Made by a program: the position numbers and the translations under genes. This document shows, in pieces, positions 52,901-60,377 of a stretch of DNA of 64,000 bases. The notes below the pieces were generated by a model. That model made no database searches. It saw only the letters and a program-made list of their open reading frames with translations, and was not told the origin of the DNA. Source of the stretch: Aliikangiella sp965214955 (GTDB taxonomy: Bacteria > Pseudomonadota > Gammaproteobacteria > Enterobacterales > Kangiellaceae); contig CBDCCU010000013.1 of assembly GCA_965214955.1 (NCBI GenBank), positions 62,001 to 126,000 of the forward strand, written 5' to 3'. Position 1 is the stretch's first letter; the number at the start of each line of letters is the position of its first letter.

Positions 52901-54910
52901 GCCCGCAGGTTAGATGACGGAGATATAGTTTACTTTCGTTCTAAACAAGACCGCGCCTCTTATCGAAAACGTAAAGTGGCGTTGGAGAGGATCTTAACCC
53001 GCAATTGCGTGACGCCTGAGCTTGTAGAGCTGTTTGATCCTTCATGCCAGCTTAAGCCAACTGACTACGGGATTTCAGTAACTAAAGAAGACTTCGAAAG
53101 ATACGATAGAAGAGACCAGCATGGAAAGTTAATTAGTCTTAATCCCCAGCAAAGAGAGGCGTTTAGCAAGCTGATAAATAATGGTCCACTATCCCTTCTT
53201 CAGGGACCTCCAGGCACTGGTAAGACCGAGTTTATTGCTGCTTTTGTCCATTATTTAGTGGAGAAACAAGGCACAAAGAGGATTTTATTAGTAAGTCAGT
53301 CTCATGAAGCTGTCAACACGGCAGCAGAGAGGATTCGGAAGCACTGTTCTCGATTAGATACACTGCTTGAAGTTGTGAGGTTTAGTAACCGAGAAGGCAC
53401 AGTTTCAATAGGATTAAGGGACGTTTACTCACAAGCAATTACTACCGAGAAGCGAGAACTATTTAATGCTGAGGTAAAGTATCGAGTTCAAGCGCTTAGT
53501 GATGCTTTGGGACTTGATGCTGAATTCATATCCAGTATGGTTTTAGCAGAGCTTCAACTGTTCCAACAAATAGACCATTTGAGTTCTTTGTTGTCTCAGC
53601 TCGACATTATGTCCGATGACGAAGACATTACTAAATTTAAGGTACTGTGTGTCGAGCTAGATCAAACCATACGGGAAACGTTGCTGAACAAATATGGTTT
53701 CGAACTAGCCAATGAAGCACCAGTTTCAGAGGCAAAAGAAGAAGTCATTGCCAAGCTTTGCCGAGAATACAGTGTGAGGCCTGATGAGGCGCAAAGGGTT
53801 CGAGCACTGGCTAAAATCACTCGTGATATGCAAAACGCCTTATCCGGCGAGCGAGTAAATTACGATGAGTTTTATGCCAGATCCAGACAACTGGTGACAG
53901 GTACATGTGTTGGTATTGGGCAAGGACATATAGGGATTAACCAAAACGTTTATGATTGGGTAATAATTGATGAGGCGGCAAGATCTATCTCAAGCGAACT
54001 TGCCATTGCGATGCAGTCTGCAAAGCGAATTTTACTAGTGGGCGACCATTTACAATTACCTCCACTTTATTCCGATGCGCACAAGGCTGCTCTTGCGAGA
54101 AAACTTGGAATTAACGGTTCGCGTTCAGATCTAGATGAAGTCCTTCGTAGTGACTTTGCTAGGGCGTTTAACTCAGATTATGGGCAAAGGGCGAGTGCAG
54201 CGCTTCTTACTCAGTATCGAATGGCCGACCCTATAGGCGATCTAGTGTCACAAACATTTTATGATGGAAAGCTCCAAAACCCTACTTTAGAGGATCGGAG
54301 AACAGTTCCCGATTTTTATCTTAAGGGCCCTAAACCGATTAAGAGTACTGTGACATGGCTAGATACATCAGAGCTGGGGGGCAAGTCCGATCATGATGAT
54401 GACAGAGGTAGCAGTATTTACAATCGCTGCGAGGCTGTTCAAATTATATCTCTGCTGAAACAGGTTTCAGATAATGACGACTTGGTGGAGGACCTTGCAG
54501 GTATCGTAAGCAAAAACGAGGCCCCAATAGGTGTTATTTGTATGTATGCCGAGCAAAAAAGGATACTTCGGCAAATGTTTAACCAAGAACTCTGGCCTGA
54601 TGGATTTAGGGAGCTTGTGAAGATAGACACTGTCGATAGCTATCAGGGAAAGGAAAATCGAATCATTATCCTGTCGATAACTAGATCTGATAAAAAGCAA
54701 AGCCCAGGTTTTTTGTGGATGCCAAATCGTATAAATGTTGCAATGTCTCGAGCAATGGATCGACTTTTAATCGTAGGAAACTCGGCTATGTGGAAAGGCA
54801 GGAACAAAGATCTTCCTTTAGGAAGAGTGCTTGAATATATGTCCGAGCATGGTGAAAGTTCAGGGTATGCGTTTGTGGCAGCTAAGAAAGGAGGCAAGAA
54901 CGTCAAATGA
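49913..54910 (+). CDS. NERD nuclease, double kinase-like, SF1 helicase fusion; candidate defence protein
   Basis: A 1665-residue protein. Residues about 30-150 resemble a NERD nuclease-related domain (GEFDLVIVTHCNVLIIELKDWN). Two protein-kinase-like domains follow: one with HRDIADHSLWIS (about 368; metal-binding Asn absent) and one with HGDIHPENVMI plus DLPDYS in place of DFG (about 636-660). The C-terminal third is a Upf1-type SF1 helicase: LLQGPPGTGKTEF (about 1095-1107), WVIIDEAARS (about 1350), LVGDHLQLPPLY, YRMADPIG and VAMSRAMDRLLIVGN (about 1605). TTG start behind AAGGAT. Helicase-kinase fusions of the COG1112 type occur in the Mokosh antiphage system; this one has NERD instead of the phospholipase-D nuclease I recall there. 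Overlaps the next gene (ATGA). Confidence 0.85.
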   Translation: MKVEIWDGGLQEQEVTAIEKIKAAFTAKLAKLSKQRLVNGGSLQEQLRSTGLASSGMFPWKGYAGFRFVDSKGKEGEFDLVIVTHCNVLIIELKDWNHAPITAVGDTWYKGERSMGRSPVSVTRCKMFTLKNKLSKLKHRFSNKGYVPFVEFFVVVTGDADISNLEGEQRKHTLTLSEFLKFADQEYFESLFSIKHSKQKLLNKDFYLFDELFGSNKTSPKTLRVAGYEAKEKIFDHPKNVYKEYLAKSEISSASEALLRVWNFKNIEGTKAHTPEGRSDIVSREQEVLQRIRQQNLDLYNHCLRSLTSFQKDEVTAEYSEVYEIPPGHVRFNEFVGKYGRAFSEQDRINVTKLLLAKFSDLHLAKIAHRDIADHSLWISPSKAIALSNFISAYHQPIGTVGDYRESLSVGAIEASELLNDNKQTPYQQDVHALALVAWHLLSGERMSPKSMQNIQESMLSCDKWYAGVLLDAVTTSYQSATEFFDALKKAEPAGETIPTFDDSELEAYRHPVNHSRHYREDDDFIIESDEKEVYVSNGCLVKAWLSTGGSGDSDASNFHVLRFLKLLDKLSSANPSFLPAIRDYGIATKSSALYLVTDKIEGECWSEVSIPEEGKEALVNRFIASVEQLHELGIAHGDIHPENVMISNDNQSLYLIDLPDYSSSGEQKNHLYSPDHIDSCTAFERDNFAVMKMSCELLGIRWGELDEGFPTISKTILEELCDREFGFKELGRFKLSIQKKQIEVEQEVIEVRAGDASEAISILPDNGRLFVKVEPNPKEASEVRVTMTGIGGIFSALYKVTEQRFIVGFKPRERSSISKRDEAQSDFEIESAIRIRPGKPQDLNALTTFLKENQDFRNALDRALTPPATEEVLYTEDELTEGLKEAFAKLGQQERVAVPTEIEISTIELWKAILSTETESNPNIELAGTPIAVPESKSELILSYSSDIDPLETFGRNDEVDALLIDDEDNEKVLGHVCLKSSALNEVRLNNTRALARRLDDGDIVYFRSKQDRASYRKRKVALERILTRNCVTPELVELFDPSCQLKPTDYGISVTKEDFERYDRRDQHGKLISLNPQQREAFSKLINNGPLSLLQGPPGTGKTEFIAAFVHYLVEKQGTKRILLVSQSHEAVNTAAERIRKHCSRLDTLLEVVRFSNREGTVSIGLRDVYSQAITTEKRELFNAEVKYRVQALSDALGLDAEFISSMVLAELQLFQQIDHLSSLLSQLDIMSDDEDITKFKVLCVELDQTIRETLLNKYGFELANEAPVSEAKEEVIAKLCREYSVRPDEAQRVRALAKITRDMQNALSGERVNYDEFYARSRQLVTGTCVGIGQGHIGINQNVYDWVIIDEAARSISSELAIAMQSAKRILLVGDHLQLPPLYSDAHKAALARKLGINGSRSDLDEVLRSDFARAFNSDYGQRASAALLTQYRMADPIGDLVSQTFYDGKLQNPTLEDRRTVPDFYLKGPKPIKSTVTWLDTSELGGKSDHDDDRGSSIYNRCEAVQIISLLKQVSDNDDLVEDLAGIVSKNEAPIGVICMYAEQKRILRQMFNQELWPDGFRELVKIDTVDSYQGKENRIIILSITRSDKKQSPGFLWMPNRINVAMSRAMDRLLIVGNSAMWKGRNKDLPLGRVLEYMSEHGESSGYAFVAAKKGGKNVK

Positions 54911-56328
54911 AAGAGATAGTTACGTTATACCAGGAAGTGGATTTTTTGCTTCCTGCTCAGAGGTTTAATATACAGTTTTCTTACGTCTCTCAACGCGGAT
55001 TGTCGTTTATTCGCGAGTTTACATTGAGGCTGATTCATCTCGCCCCGATGGCGAAGCAACAAGTAGCGACTTTTCTTGGTTTAAGTTCACTAGAAGCCGA
55101 AGAAGCGATATCTGACCTTGTACAACGAGATGAGCTAACTTTATCGGACGATGGACGGCTGAAGCTGACTGAGAAAGCTAAAGGTTACTTTTATGCTCTA
55201 GGTGAAACTCCTAAGCTTGCTAGCATAATGGAAACAGGGGCAACCTTGAATTTTGACTTGGCCAGTTTTAGTTGTTTAGAAGGTGATAATTCTTCGAATG
55301 GATGGAAAACAGGGTTAGCACTAGAGGTAGACAAAACGAACCTATCGAATAGTGAACAGCTGGTTGAGAAAGAGTTTCAGTACCAATTTAATCGCATATT
55401 AGATGCGGGGCTTCTAAAGAAGTCGGTAATTCAAAATGAGAAAGAGAGACCCCGTGTTTACACTGTATCATCGGTCAAAAAGTTACGACAAATACCACTT
55501 AGGCTGAAAACCGGCTTTAAGGTAACACCAGACGGTGAACGTATAGAAATGGAAGATTTTGAAGAAATCAATAGCTCTGAAGTCGTTCACCAGCTGATCA
55601 CAGATCAACTATCCTCTTTGATTAAACCAAACAATACGATCTCACTTACTCGTTCAATGGTGCAAATGGGGGATGAGAATACTCTTAAGGTTTTTGATAG
55701 CGCTTCGAATCAAATTAGTCCTAAATTTTTGCTTGATCTTAATCGCCTTGAAGAACATGAGAAGAAGGGAAGAAAAACATTTCTTGGGCCAATCTACTCA
55801 AGAAATAACTGGGGTAAGATACTCCGTCTTCTAGACCCTATTCTGGAAGAGCGTATTAAGAGTAAGAAGGATTTTGGGGGAGACCGATTTATTTGGTTGG
55901 CACCATCAGATCCTTTCTGGGGGAAGAGCGAGCAACTTCCCTCTTGTCTAAGTTACTTTATCAACAAATCAACTACTAAAAAGAAAACACTCTACAGACC
56001 TACCTTGTATGTGCCTGTATACGGGAGCGATGATATTCGTACAGCCAGGCAGTGGAAACATAATCTGAGCAATGCTACGGACCATATGAAAGGTATTCTC
56101 GAAGGGTTTATGGATGGAAATGTCGAAGTGTTTTATCTCGAAGGAGAAATGATTTCTATTATTTATCATTTCTCACAGCCAGAAAGGCTTCCAGTTTCAA
56201 TTCCATTGGGATTCGTTTCCACGGATAAAAACATGGTCTCTAAACTTGGAAAGCTATTGTTGGAATATATCGATGGTATTTCTTCATTTGATAAACCAAA
56301 TGACTGTGGGTCGATTAATAAAATGTAA
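54907..56328 (+). CDS. Winged-helix-like partner of the helicase fusion
   Basis: A 473-residue soluble protein translationally coupled to the helicase gene (4-bp overlap). Residues about 30-95 look like a winged helix (LRLIHLAPMAKQQVATFLGLSSLEAEEAISDLVQRDELTLSDDGRLKLTEKAKGYF). The rest is mixed alpha/beta. No HKD phospholipase-D motif or other nuclease motif is visible, so it does not match the nuclease partner expected for a type I Mokosh locus. A sensor or DNA-binding partner is likely. Base composition is richer in GC than the trio module, as for the helicase gene. Confidence 0.7.
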   Translation: MKEIVTLYQEVDFLLPAQRFNIQFSYVSQRGLSFIREFTLRLIHLAPMAKQQVATFLGLSSLEAEEAISDLVQRDELTLSDDGRLKLTEKAKGYFYALGETPKLASIMETGATLNFDLASFSCLEGDNSSNGWKTGLALEVDKTNLSNSEQLVEKEFQYQFNRILDAGLLKKSVIQNEKERPRVYTVSSVKKLRQIPLRLKTGFKVTPDGERIEMEDFEEINSSEVVHQLITDQLSSLIKPNNTISLTRSMVQMGDENTLKVFDSASNQISPKFLLDLNRLEEHEKKGRKTFLGPIYSRNNWGKILRLLDPILEERIKSKKDFGGDRFIWLAPSDPFWGKSEQLPSCLSYFINKSTTKKKTLYRPTLYVPVYGSDDIRTARQWKHNLSNATDHMKGILEGFMDGNVEVFYLEGEMISIIYHFSQPERLPVSIPLGFVSTDKNMVSKLGKLLLEYIDGISSFDKPNDCGSINKM

Positions 56329-56391
56329 TTTTTGGGTAGCTAGTGATCTCACCGCTAGCTACCCAATATAGATTGTCGTAAGCTAAGTTTA

Positions 56392-56586
56392 TTAGGCTAC
56401 GCTTGCACAAAGTTCATCTAAGTCAGCATCCGGGTTATAAGCAAGAATCGGTGCCAGATTAAGAAAGGGGTGATATTCTTCACTGTTAATTGGCTCATAA
56501 GTATTAGGGAGAGGGTATTCATCAGTCGGCGTACAGAAATTATTGAAAATGTCATTTAAGTTTTCTAAGTGTTTAAATAGTTTCAT
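56392..56586 (-). CDS. Possible small acidic protein, unknown
   Basis: A 64-residue frame (MKLFKHLENLNDIFNNF... DADLDELCASVA) between the helicase system and the tRNA fragment. Acidic, helical, no good ribosome binding site, frame open further upstream to 56757. It may be real or chance. Confidence 0.3.
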   Translation of the reverse strand: MKLFKHLENLNDIFNNFCTPTDEYPLPNTYEPINSEEYHPFLNLAPILAYNPDADLDELCASVA

Positions 56587-56812
56587 TGTGATTGGTTTAA
56601 GTGCAATGGGAGTGATATTGTTGATTAATAAAGATGTAATTAATATTAACCATCTTGGAGTACTTAAATTGATTAAAAAACACAAGAAAAAAAGGTTAAT
56701 AGCGTTATAATCTTTCTGGGTTCTAGGAACTATTTCTGAGAAATAGTTCAAGATCATAAAGAGGTTGTATTCAAAAAAGTGTGCACATTGCGCATTTGAA
56801 AATCGACAATTT

Positions 56813-56940
56813 TGTGACCAAAAAATTCGTGACTGTGACCAAACACTTTAAATTACTTTAAATCCGATTATTTTCAAGAAAGAATAAATTCAAATAAATC
56901 AATCAGTTACATTTAAAGTCAAACAATGAAATTTAAAGTC
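56813..56940. repeat. Cluster of short repeats beside the tRNA-Gly fragment
   Basis: TGTGACCAAA occurs at 56813-56822 and 56834-56843. ACTTTAAAT occurs at 56845-56853 and 56855-56863, and its inverse ATTTAAAGT at 56911-56919 and 56931-56939. Two direct pairs in opposite orientation, 20-95 bp from an attachment-type tRNA fragment, resemble integrase arm-type sites. Confidence 0.55.
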
Positions 56941-56955
56941 ATGAGTTCAGGAGTG

Positions 56956-57002
56956 CCTTGCCAAGGTCGGGGTCGCGAGTTCGAATCTCGTTTCCCGCTC
57001 CA
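56956..57002 (+). other. 3' fragment of tRNA-Gly(GCC), probable attachment site
   Basis: The 47 bases from CCTTGCCAAGG to TCCCGCTCCA equal the anticodon arm from within its 5' strand, variable loop, T arm (GTTCGAATC), acceptor 3' strand and CCA of bacterial tRNA-Gly(GCC). The 5' half (acceptor, D arm) is replaced by unrelated sequence, so it cannot make a tRNA. Such 3' fragments are left when an element integrates into a tRNA gene. Because the fragment reads left to right, the element should lie to the left and the intact gene beyond it. Confidence 0.85.
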
Positions 57003-57020
57003 ATTTATATTTCTCAATTG

Positions 57021-57168
57021 TGATACCCCGGTTCTACTTTGGGATACGTGTTTCTTTTTCGTTATCAATGTTTCAATTAGAGTACTAAATCCTGCGCATT
57101 AATGCCTTAAATAGGATGGCTTGCTGACTTGCTGAAACATGCATCTTGAAGTAGAACGGGTATATAAT
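57021..57168. repeat. MITE-like extragenic repeat with inverted ends
   Basis: CTTGAAGTAGAACGGGTATA (57145-57164, continuing TAAT) is repeated exactly at 60150-60173. A degenerate inverted copy, ATACCCCGGTTCTACTTTGG, begins at 57023, and a further degenerate direct copy overlaps 57883-57906. The inverted pair bounds a stretch of about 148 bp without a gene, like a small non-coding repeat element. The 300-bp area 56760-57196 otherwise holds only the tRNA fragment and short repeats. Confidence 0.6.
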
Positions 57169-57196
57169 TGAGCGAATAATTTTAAAGGGTTAAAAA

Positions 57197-57886
57197 ATGA
57201 CTAAAAACAAAGCGCTTGCTATACAACTGCTTAAAAGAAGTTTACCAGAGCTTGTATCTGACGCTTGTCAGTTGGAAGGGATAAACTTTACTGTACCTGA
57301 TATACAAACACTACTTGGTGGTATGACTGTTGGAAATAAAGATTTACACGAACAAAATATTGCGCTTAACCAAATTAACGCTTGGAAAATGATTTTAAGC
57401 GATTTAAACAATAATAAAGTTGAGATAAATAAAAGCTACTCTCACAAAATACATAAAATTGCGGCTAAAGAAGATGCGATGGAATGGGGGCAGTTTAGAA
57501 GTGGCAATGTTACTATCGCAGGAACCGACTATCTGCCACCAAAAACAGCCGAACTTAATGACAAGTACAAACAAATGTTAGACGAGTTTTCTGCAATTAA
57601 AGATGACTATAAAAAGGCGAGTTTTCTTTTTCTTCACTATGCCAAAAATCAGTTTTACTATGATAATAATAAGCGTCAAGGACGATTTATGATGAATGCC
57701 TATTTGCTTAATCAAGGTTTACCAGCAATTAATGTCCCTAAGAAAAGAGAGAACGATTTTAATAACGGCATGTTGAGATTTTATAATTCGCCAATAAATG
57801 ATACTTCAGAAATGTATACATTTTTAATGAGCTGTATTCACCCTACAATTGCTGAGCAATTTGATTTACCTGTTGTTAGTTTCTAA
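57197..57886 (+). CDS. Fic-domain-like protein with glutamine in place of the catalytic histidine
   Basis: A 229-residue protein of Fic type: a helical N-terminal half, EWGQFRSGNVTIAGTDYLPPKTAEL (about residues 95-119), typical of the Fic beta-flap region, and the core loop QFYYDNNKRQGRFMMN (about 151-166). In Fic enzymes this loop is HPFxDGN(G/K)RxxR and the histidine drives AMP transfer. Aligned from the Arg, the histidine is Gln here and the Gly is Asn, so classical AMPylation is doubtful. Some Fic-like subfamilies appear to share this change. It is separate from the cyanophycin genes by 70 bp. Confidence 0.7.
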   Translation: MTKNKALAIQLLKRSLPELVSDACQLEGINFTVPDIQTLLGGMTVGNKDLHEQNIALNQINAWKMILSDLNNNKVEINKSYSHKIHKIAAKEDAMEWGQFRSGNVTIAGTDYLPPKTAELNDKYKQMLDEFSAIKDDYKKASFLFLHYAKNQFYYDNNKRQGRFMMNAYLLNQGLPAINVPKKRENDFNNGMLRFYNSPINDTSEMYTFLMSCIHPTIAEQFDLPVVSF

Positions 57887-57958
57887 GTAAAACGGATATA
57901 TGTTATTCTTCGCCACCTTAAGTCGATGAAAATAATTTAGCCTTGTAACAATACCTTT

Positions 57959-59137
57959 ATGAATTCCACTGTTGAGTCTTGCACCCTTGCTCTTATTAAA
58001 AACGCGAATGTTTTTGCCCCAGAGCCGCTTGGTTATTTGAATTTACTTATTGGTGGCGGAAAAGTTTTGTATATGGGAAAAGATCTGCCAACAATGAGTG
58101 ATTGTGTTGATGTAACCGAGATTGATTTGCAAGGTAAAACATTAGTGCCTGGGTTTATTGACGGACATGCTCATATTTGTGGTGGTGGTGGTGAAACTGG
58201 GTTTTCTAGTCGGGTGCCGCCTGTTCCATTATCAGACTTTACCAAGGCAGGGGTAACCACGGTTGTTGGTTTGCTCGGAACCGATGATTTAAGCCGTTCA
58301 ACTGAGTCTTTGGTTTCCCAAGTTTATGGTTTACGCGAAGAAGGACTTTCGGCTTATTGTTATACTGGTGGGTATCATTTACCGCCAACAACACTAACGG
58401 GGTCGATAAAGTCAGATATTGTTTACATTGAGCCTGTGCTTGGTATTGGTGAGCTTGCTATTAGTGATCATCGTTCAAGCCAGCCGACATTAAACGAGTT
58501 ACTAAAAGTAGCGGCTGAGGCGCACGTTGCAAGACTTATGACTAATAAAGCCGGAGTTGTGCATTTGCATTTAGGCGATGGCAAACGCGGATTATCGCTT
58601 GTAAGAGAAGCACTAGAGCAATCTGAAATTCCTGCTCGTACGTTTAATCCTACCCATGTAAACCGCAAAAAAGCGTTATTTGAAGAGGCGTGCGAGTTAA
58701 CCAAGCAAGGTGTTTATATTGATATTACCGCATTTGAGGCTGGTGATGATGGGGTTGAACCCGATGAAGCAATTATTCGATATATTCAAAGCGACTACCC
58801 GCAAGATAAGTTAACCATTAGCTCCGATGGTGGTGGCTGCTTACCAGATTTTAATTGTCATGGTGAGTTAATTAAGCTCGACTTCGGAAAGTCGTCTGCT
58901 ATGACCGACGTTTATCGAAAGCTTATTAATGCAGGTTATAGTCATGAAGTGGTTTTACCGTTTTTTACAACCAATGTTGCAAGCCTTTTACAACTAGAAA
59001 ATAAAGGCAAAATTAAAGTTGGTATGGACGCCGACCTTGTAATTTTTAACCAAGATCTATCCATTAGCCATGTTATGGCATTGGGCAATTGGCATATTTT
59101 TGATACCCAATTGTGCCGTAAAGGTTTATTTGAATAA
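57959..59137 (+). CDS. iadA: Isoaspartyl dipeptidase (beta-aspartyl peptidase)
   Basis: A 392-residue amidohydrolase. The metal site GHAHICGGGGETGF (about residues 71-84), the VTTVVGLLGTD segment (about 101-111) and ISSDGGGCLPDF (about 280-291) are typical of IadA. It splits beta-Asp-X dipeptides; in this setting it should cleave beta-Asp-Arg, the product of cyanophycinase, to Asp and Arg. ATG 57959 has no strong ribosome binding site. The next gene is 31 bp downstream, so both are probably co-transcribed. Confidence 0.93.
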   Translation: MNSTVESCTLALIKNANVFAPEPLGYLNLLIGGGKVLYMGKDLPTMSDCVDVTEIDLQGKTLVPGFIDGHAHICGGGGETGFSSRVPPVPLSDFTKAGVTTVVGLLGTDDLSRSTESLVSQVYGLREEGLSAYCYTGGYHLPPTTLTGSIKSDIVYIEPVLGIGELAISDHRSSQPTLNELLKVAAEAHVARLMTNKAGVVHLHLGDGKRGLSLVREALEQSEIPARTFNPTHVNRKKALFEEACELTKQGVYIDITAFEAGDDGVEPDEAIIRYIQSDYPQDKLTISSDGGGCLPDFNCHGELIKLDFGKSSAMTDVYRKLINAGYSHEVVLPFFTTNVASLLQLENKGKIKVGMDADLVIFNQDLSISHVMALGNWHIFDTQLCRKGLFE

Positions 59138-59168
59138 TTACCCTAACAAAAATAGAGAAATAAAATAT

Positions 59169-59990
59169 ATGTGTCCTTCCCCTATTCCTGATGGTCATCA
59201 AAGAGGTTATGTTATTCCTATTGGTGGTGCTGAAGAAAAAATTAATAACCCAGACATTTTAAATAAGTTTGTTGAGCTTTGCGGTGGTAAAGACGCCAAC
59301 ATAGTTATTATTCCAACGGCTTCACAATTGGAAGACACGGGTGAACGCTATGAGGCAATTTTTAAAGAATTGGGAGCGGGGTATACCTATTCGTTACCAA
59401 TCACTAAAAGAACCGACGCTAAAAACGAAGATCTATTGCAGCATTTAGAGGATGCAACAGGTATTTTTATTACCGGTGGGAATCAGCTTCGATTATCAAC
59501 CATTTTAGGTGGTACACCTGTTGCTCAAGCCATTCGACGTCAAAATGCCAGAGGAACTCATGTTGCTGGTACATCAGCAGGTGCGGCAATTATTTCTCAG
59601 CATATGATTTCTGGCGGTAATACAGGCATAGTGCCAACTGAAGGTGGTGTTAATTTAGTGCCTGGTTTAGGGCTGAATAACCAGTTGGTGATTGATCAAC
59701 ATTTTAGCCAAAGAAACCGGCTATCTCGCTTACTCACCGCAGTTTCTTATAATCCATTTTTGGTAGGTATTGGCTTAGATGAAGATACCGCAGCTTTTAT
59801 CAACGAAGATCATGTTTTTGAAGTGGTTGGTAGTGGGGCAATTACAGTGATCGATCCTTCTGATTGCGACCATACTTCAATGGCTGAAGCTAACACAGGT
59901 GATGCCGTTACCATTGTTAATGTGAAACTGCATATTTTATCTTCGGGCTCGCATTATGATCTGGATAAAAAGCTTGCTCATTTAGATTAA
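59169..59990 (+). CDS. cphB: Cyanophycinase
   Basis: A 273-residue S51-family serine peptidase. I start at ATG 59169, which gives normal cyanophycinase length (MCPSPIPDGHQRGYVIPIGGAEEK). The nucleophile elbow is GTSAGAAI (Ser at about residue 135), with GIFITGGNQLRL before it and DQHFSQRNRLSRLL after it. It breaks cyanophycin into beta-Asp-Arg dipeptides. There is no signal peptide, so it acts inside the cell on stored granules. It lies between iadA and cphA. Confidence 0.95.
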   Translation: MCPSPIPDGHQRGYVIPIGGAEEKINNPDILNKFVELCGGKDANIVIIPTASQLEDTGERYEAIFKELGAGYTYSLPITKRTDAKNEDLLQHLEDATGIFITGGNQLRLSTILGGTPVAQAIRRQNARGTHVAGTSAGAAIISQHMISGGNTGIVPTEGGVNLVPGLGLNNQLVIDQHFSQRNRLSRLLTAVSYNPFLVGIGLDEDTAAFINEDHVFEVVGSGAITVIDPSDCDHTSMAEANTGDAVTIVNVKLHILSSGSHYDLDKKLAHLD

Positions 59991-60377
59991 ACTTAAATTA
60001 TGTCTGCTCTTTTTGAAGAAGAGTGGACATAACCTCATCATCTTTCCAATTTGCTGCGCTATTTGGTTTTTATGCCCGTTTGAAAAGGGCTTGCCATTTC
60101 CTGCAAGCTACGCCTTTCAAACTTTTTGGCTGAACACTGTAACAAGCACCTTGAAGTAGAACGGGTATATAATCAACTGGACTTAATGTTTAATCTGCAC
60201 CATTATTAGAGACATTAACCGTTTTGGTTGTATTAAAAATATCAAAATTTTAAACTAAGATTCGTTAAAAAATAATTGAGTAGGGAGCTATACTTATTCT
60301 CCTTTTATACTCGTTCTTCTTTAAGGTGCATTATTTAAACAGGCTGTAAGCCATTCTATTTGAGGCAGCATTTTAAT
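59991..60377. other. 387-bp intergenic region before cphA with hairpin and extragenic repeat
   Basis: An interrupted inverted repeat, TTATGTC...GACATAA with inner CTCTT/AAGAG (59998-60032), lies 7 bp after the cyanophycinase stop and could act as a transcript end. The extragenic repeat copy CTTGAAGTAGAACGGGTATA sits at 60150-60169. The promoter of cphA should be in the last 150 bp; I see no gene here. Confidence 0.55.
60150..60173 (+). repeat. Second exact copy of the 24-bp extragenic repeat
   Basis: Identical to 57145-57168. Upstream bases are also similar (ACAAGCAC here, ACATGCAT there), so the repeat unit is longer than 24 bp. TATAAT at its end looks like a -10 box, but TTGAAG is only 11 bp before it, too close for a normal promoter. 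Confidence 0.8.

Noticed and set aside
56956..57002. A functional tRNA gene
   Set aside because: The acceptor 5' strand and D arm are missing; the bases upstream do not pair with the acceptor 3' strand.
57145..57168. TTGAAG and TATAAT in the extragenic repeat read as a sigma-70 promoter
   Set aside because: The two boxes are only 11 bp apart, too close, and the whole 24-bp word is repeated elsewhere, so a repeat element explains it better.
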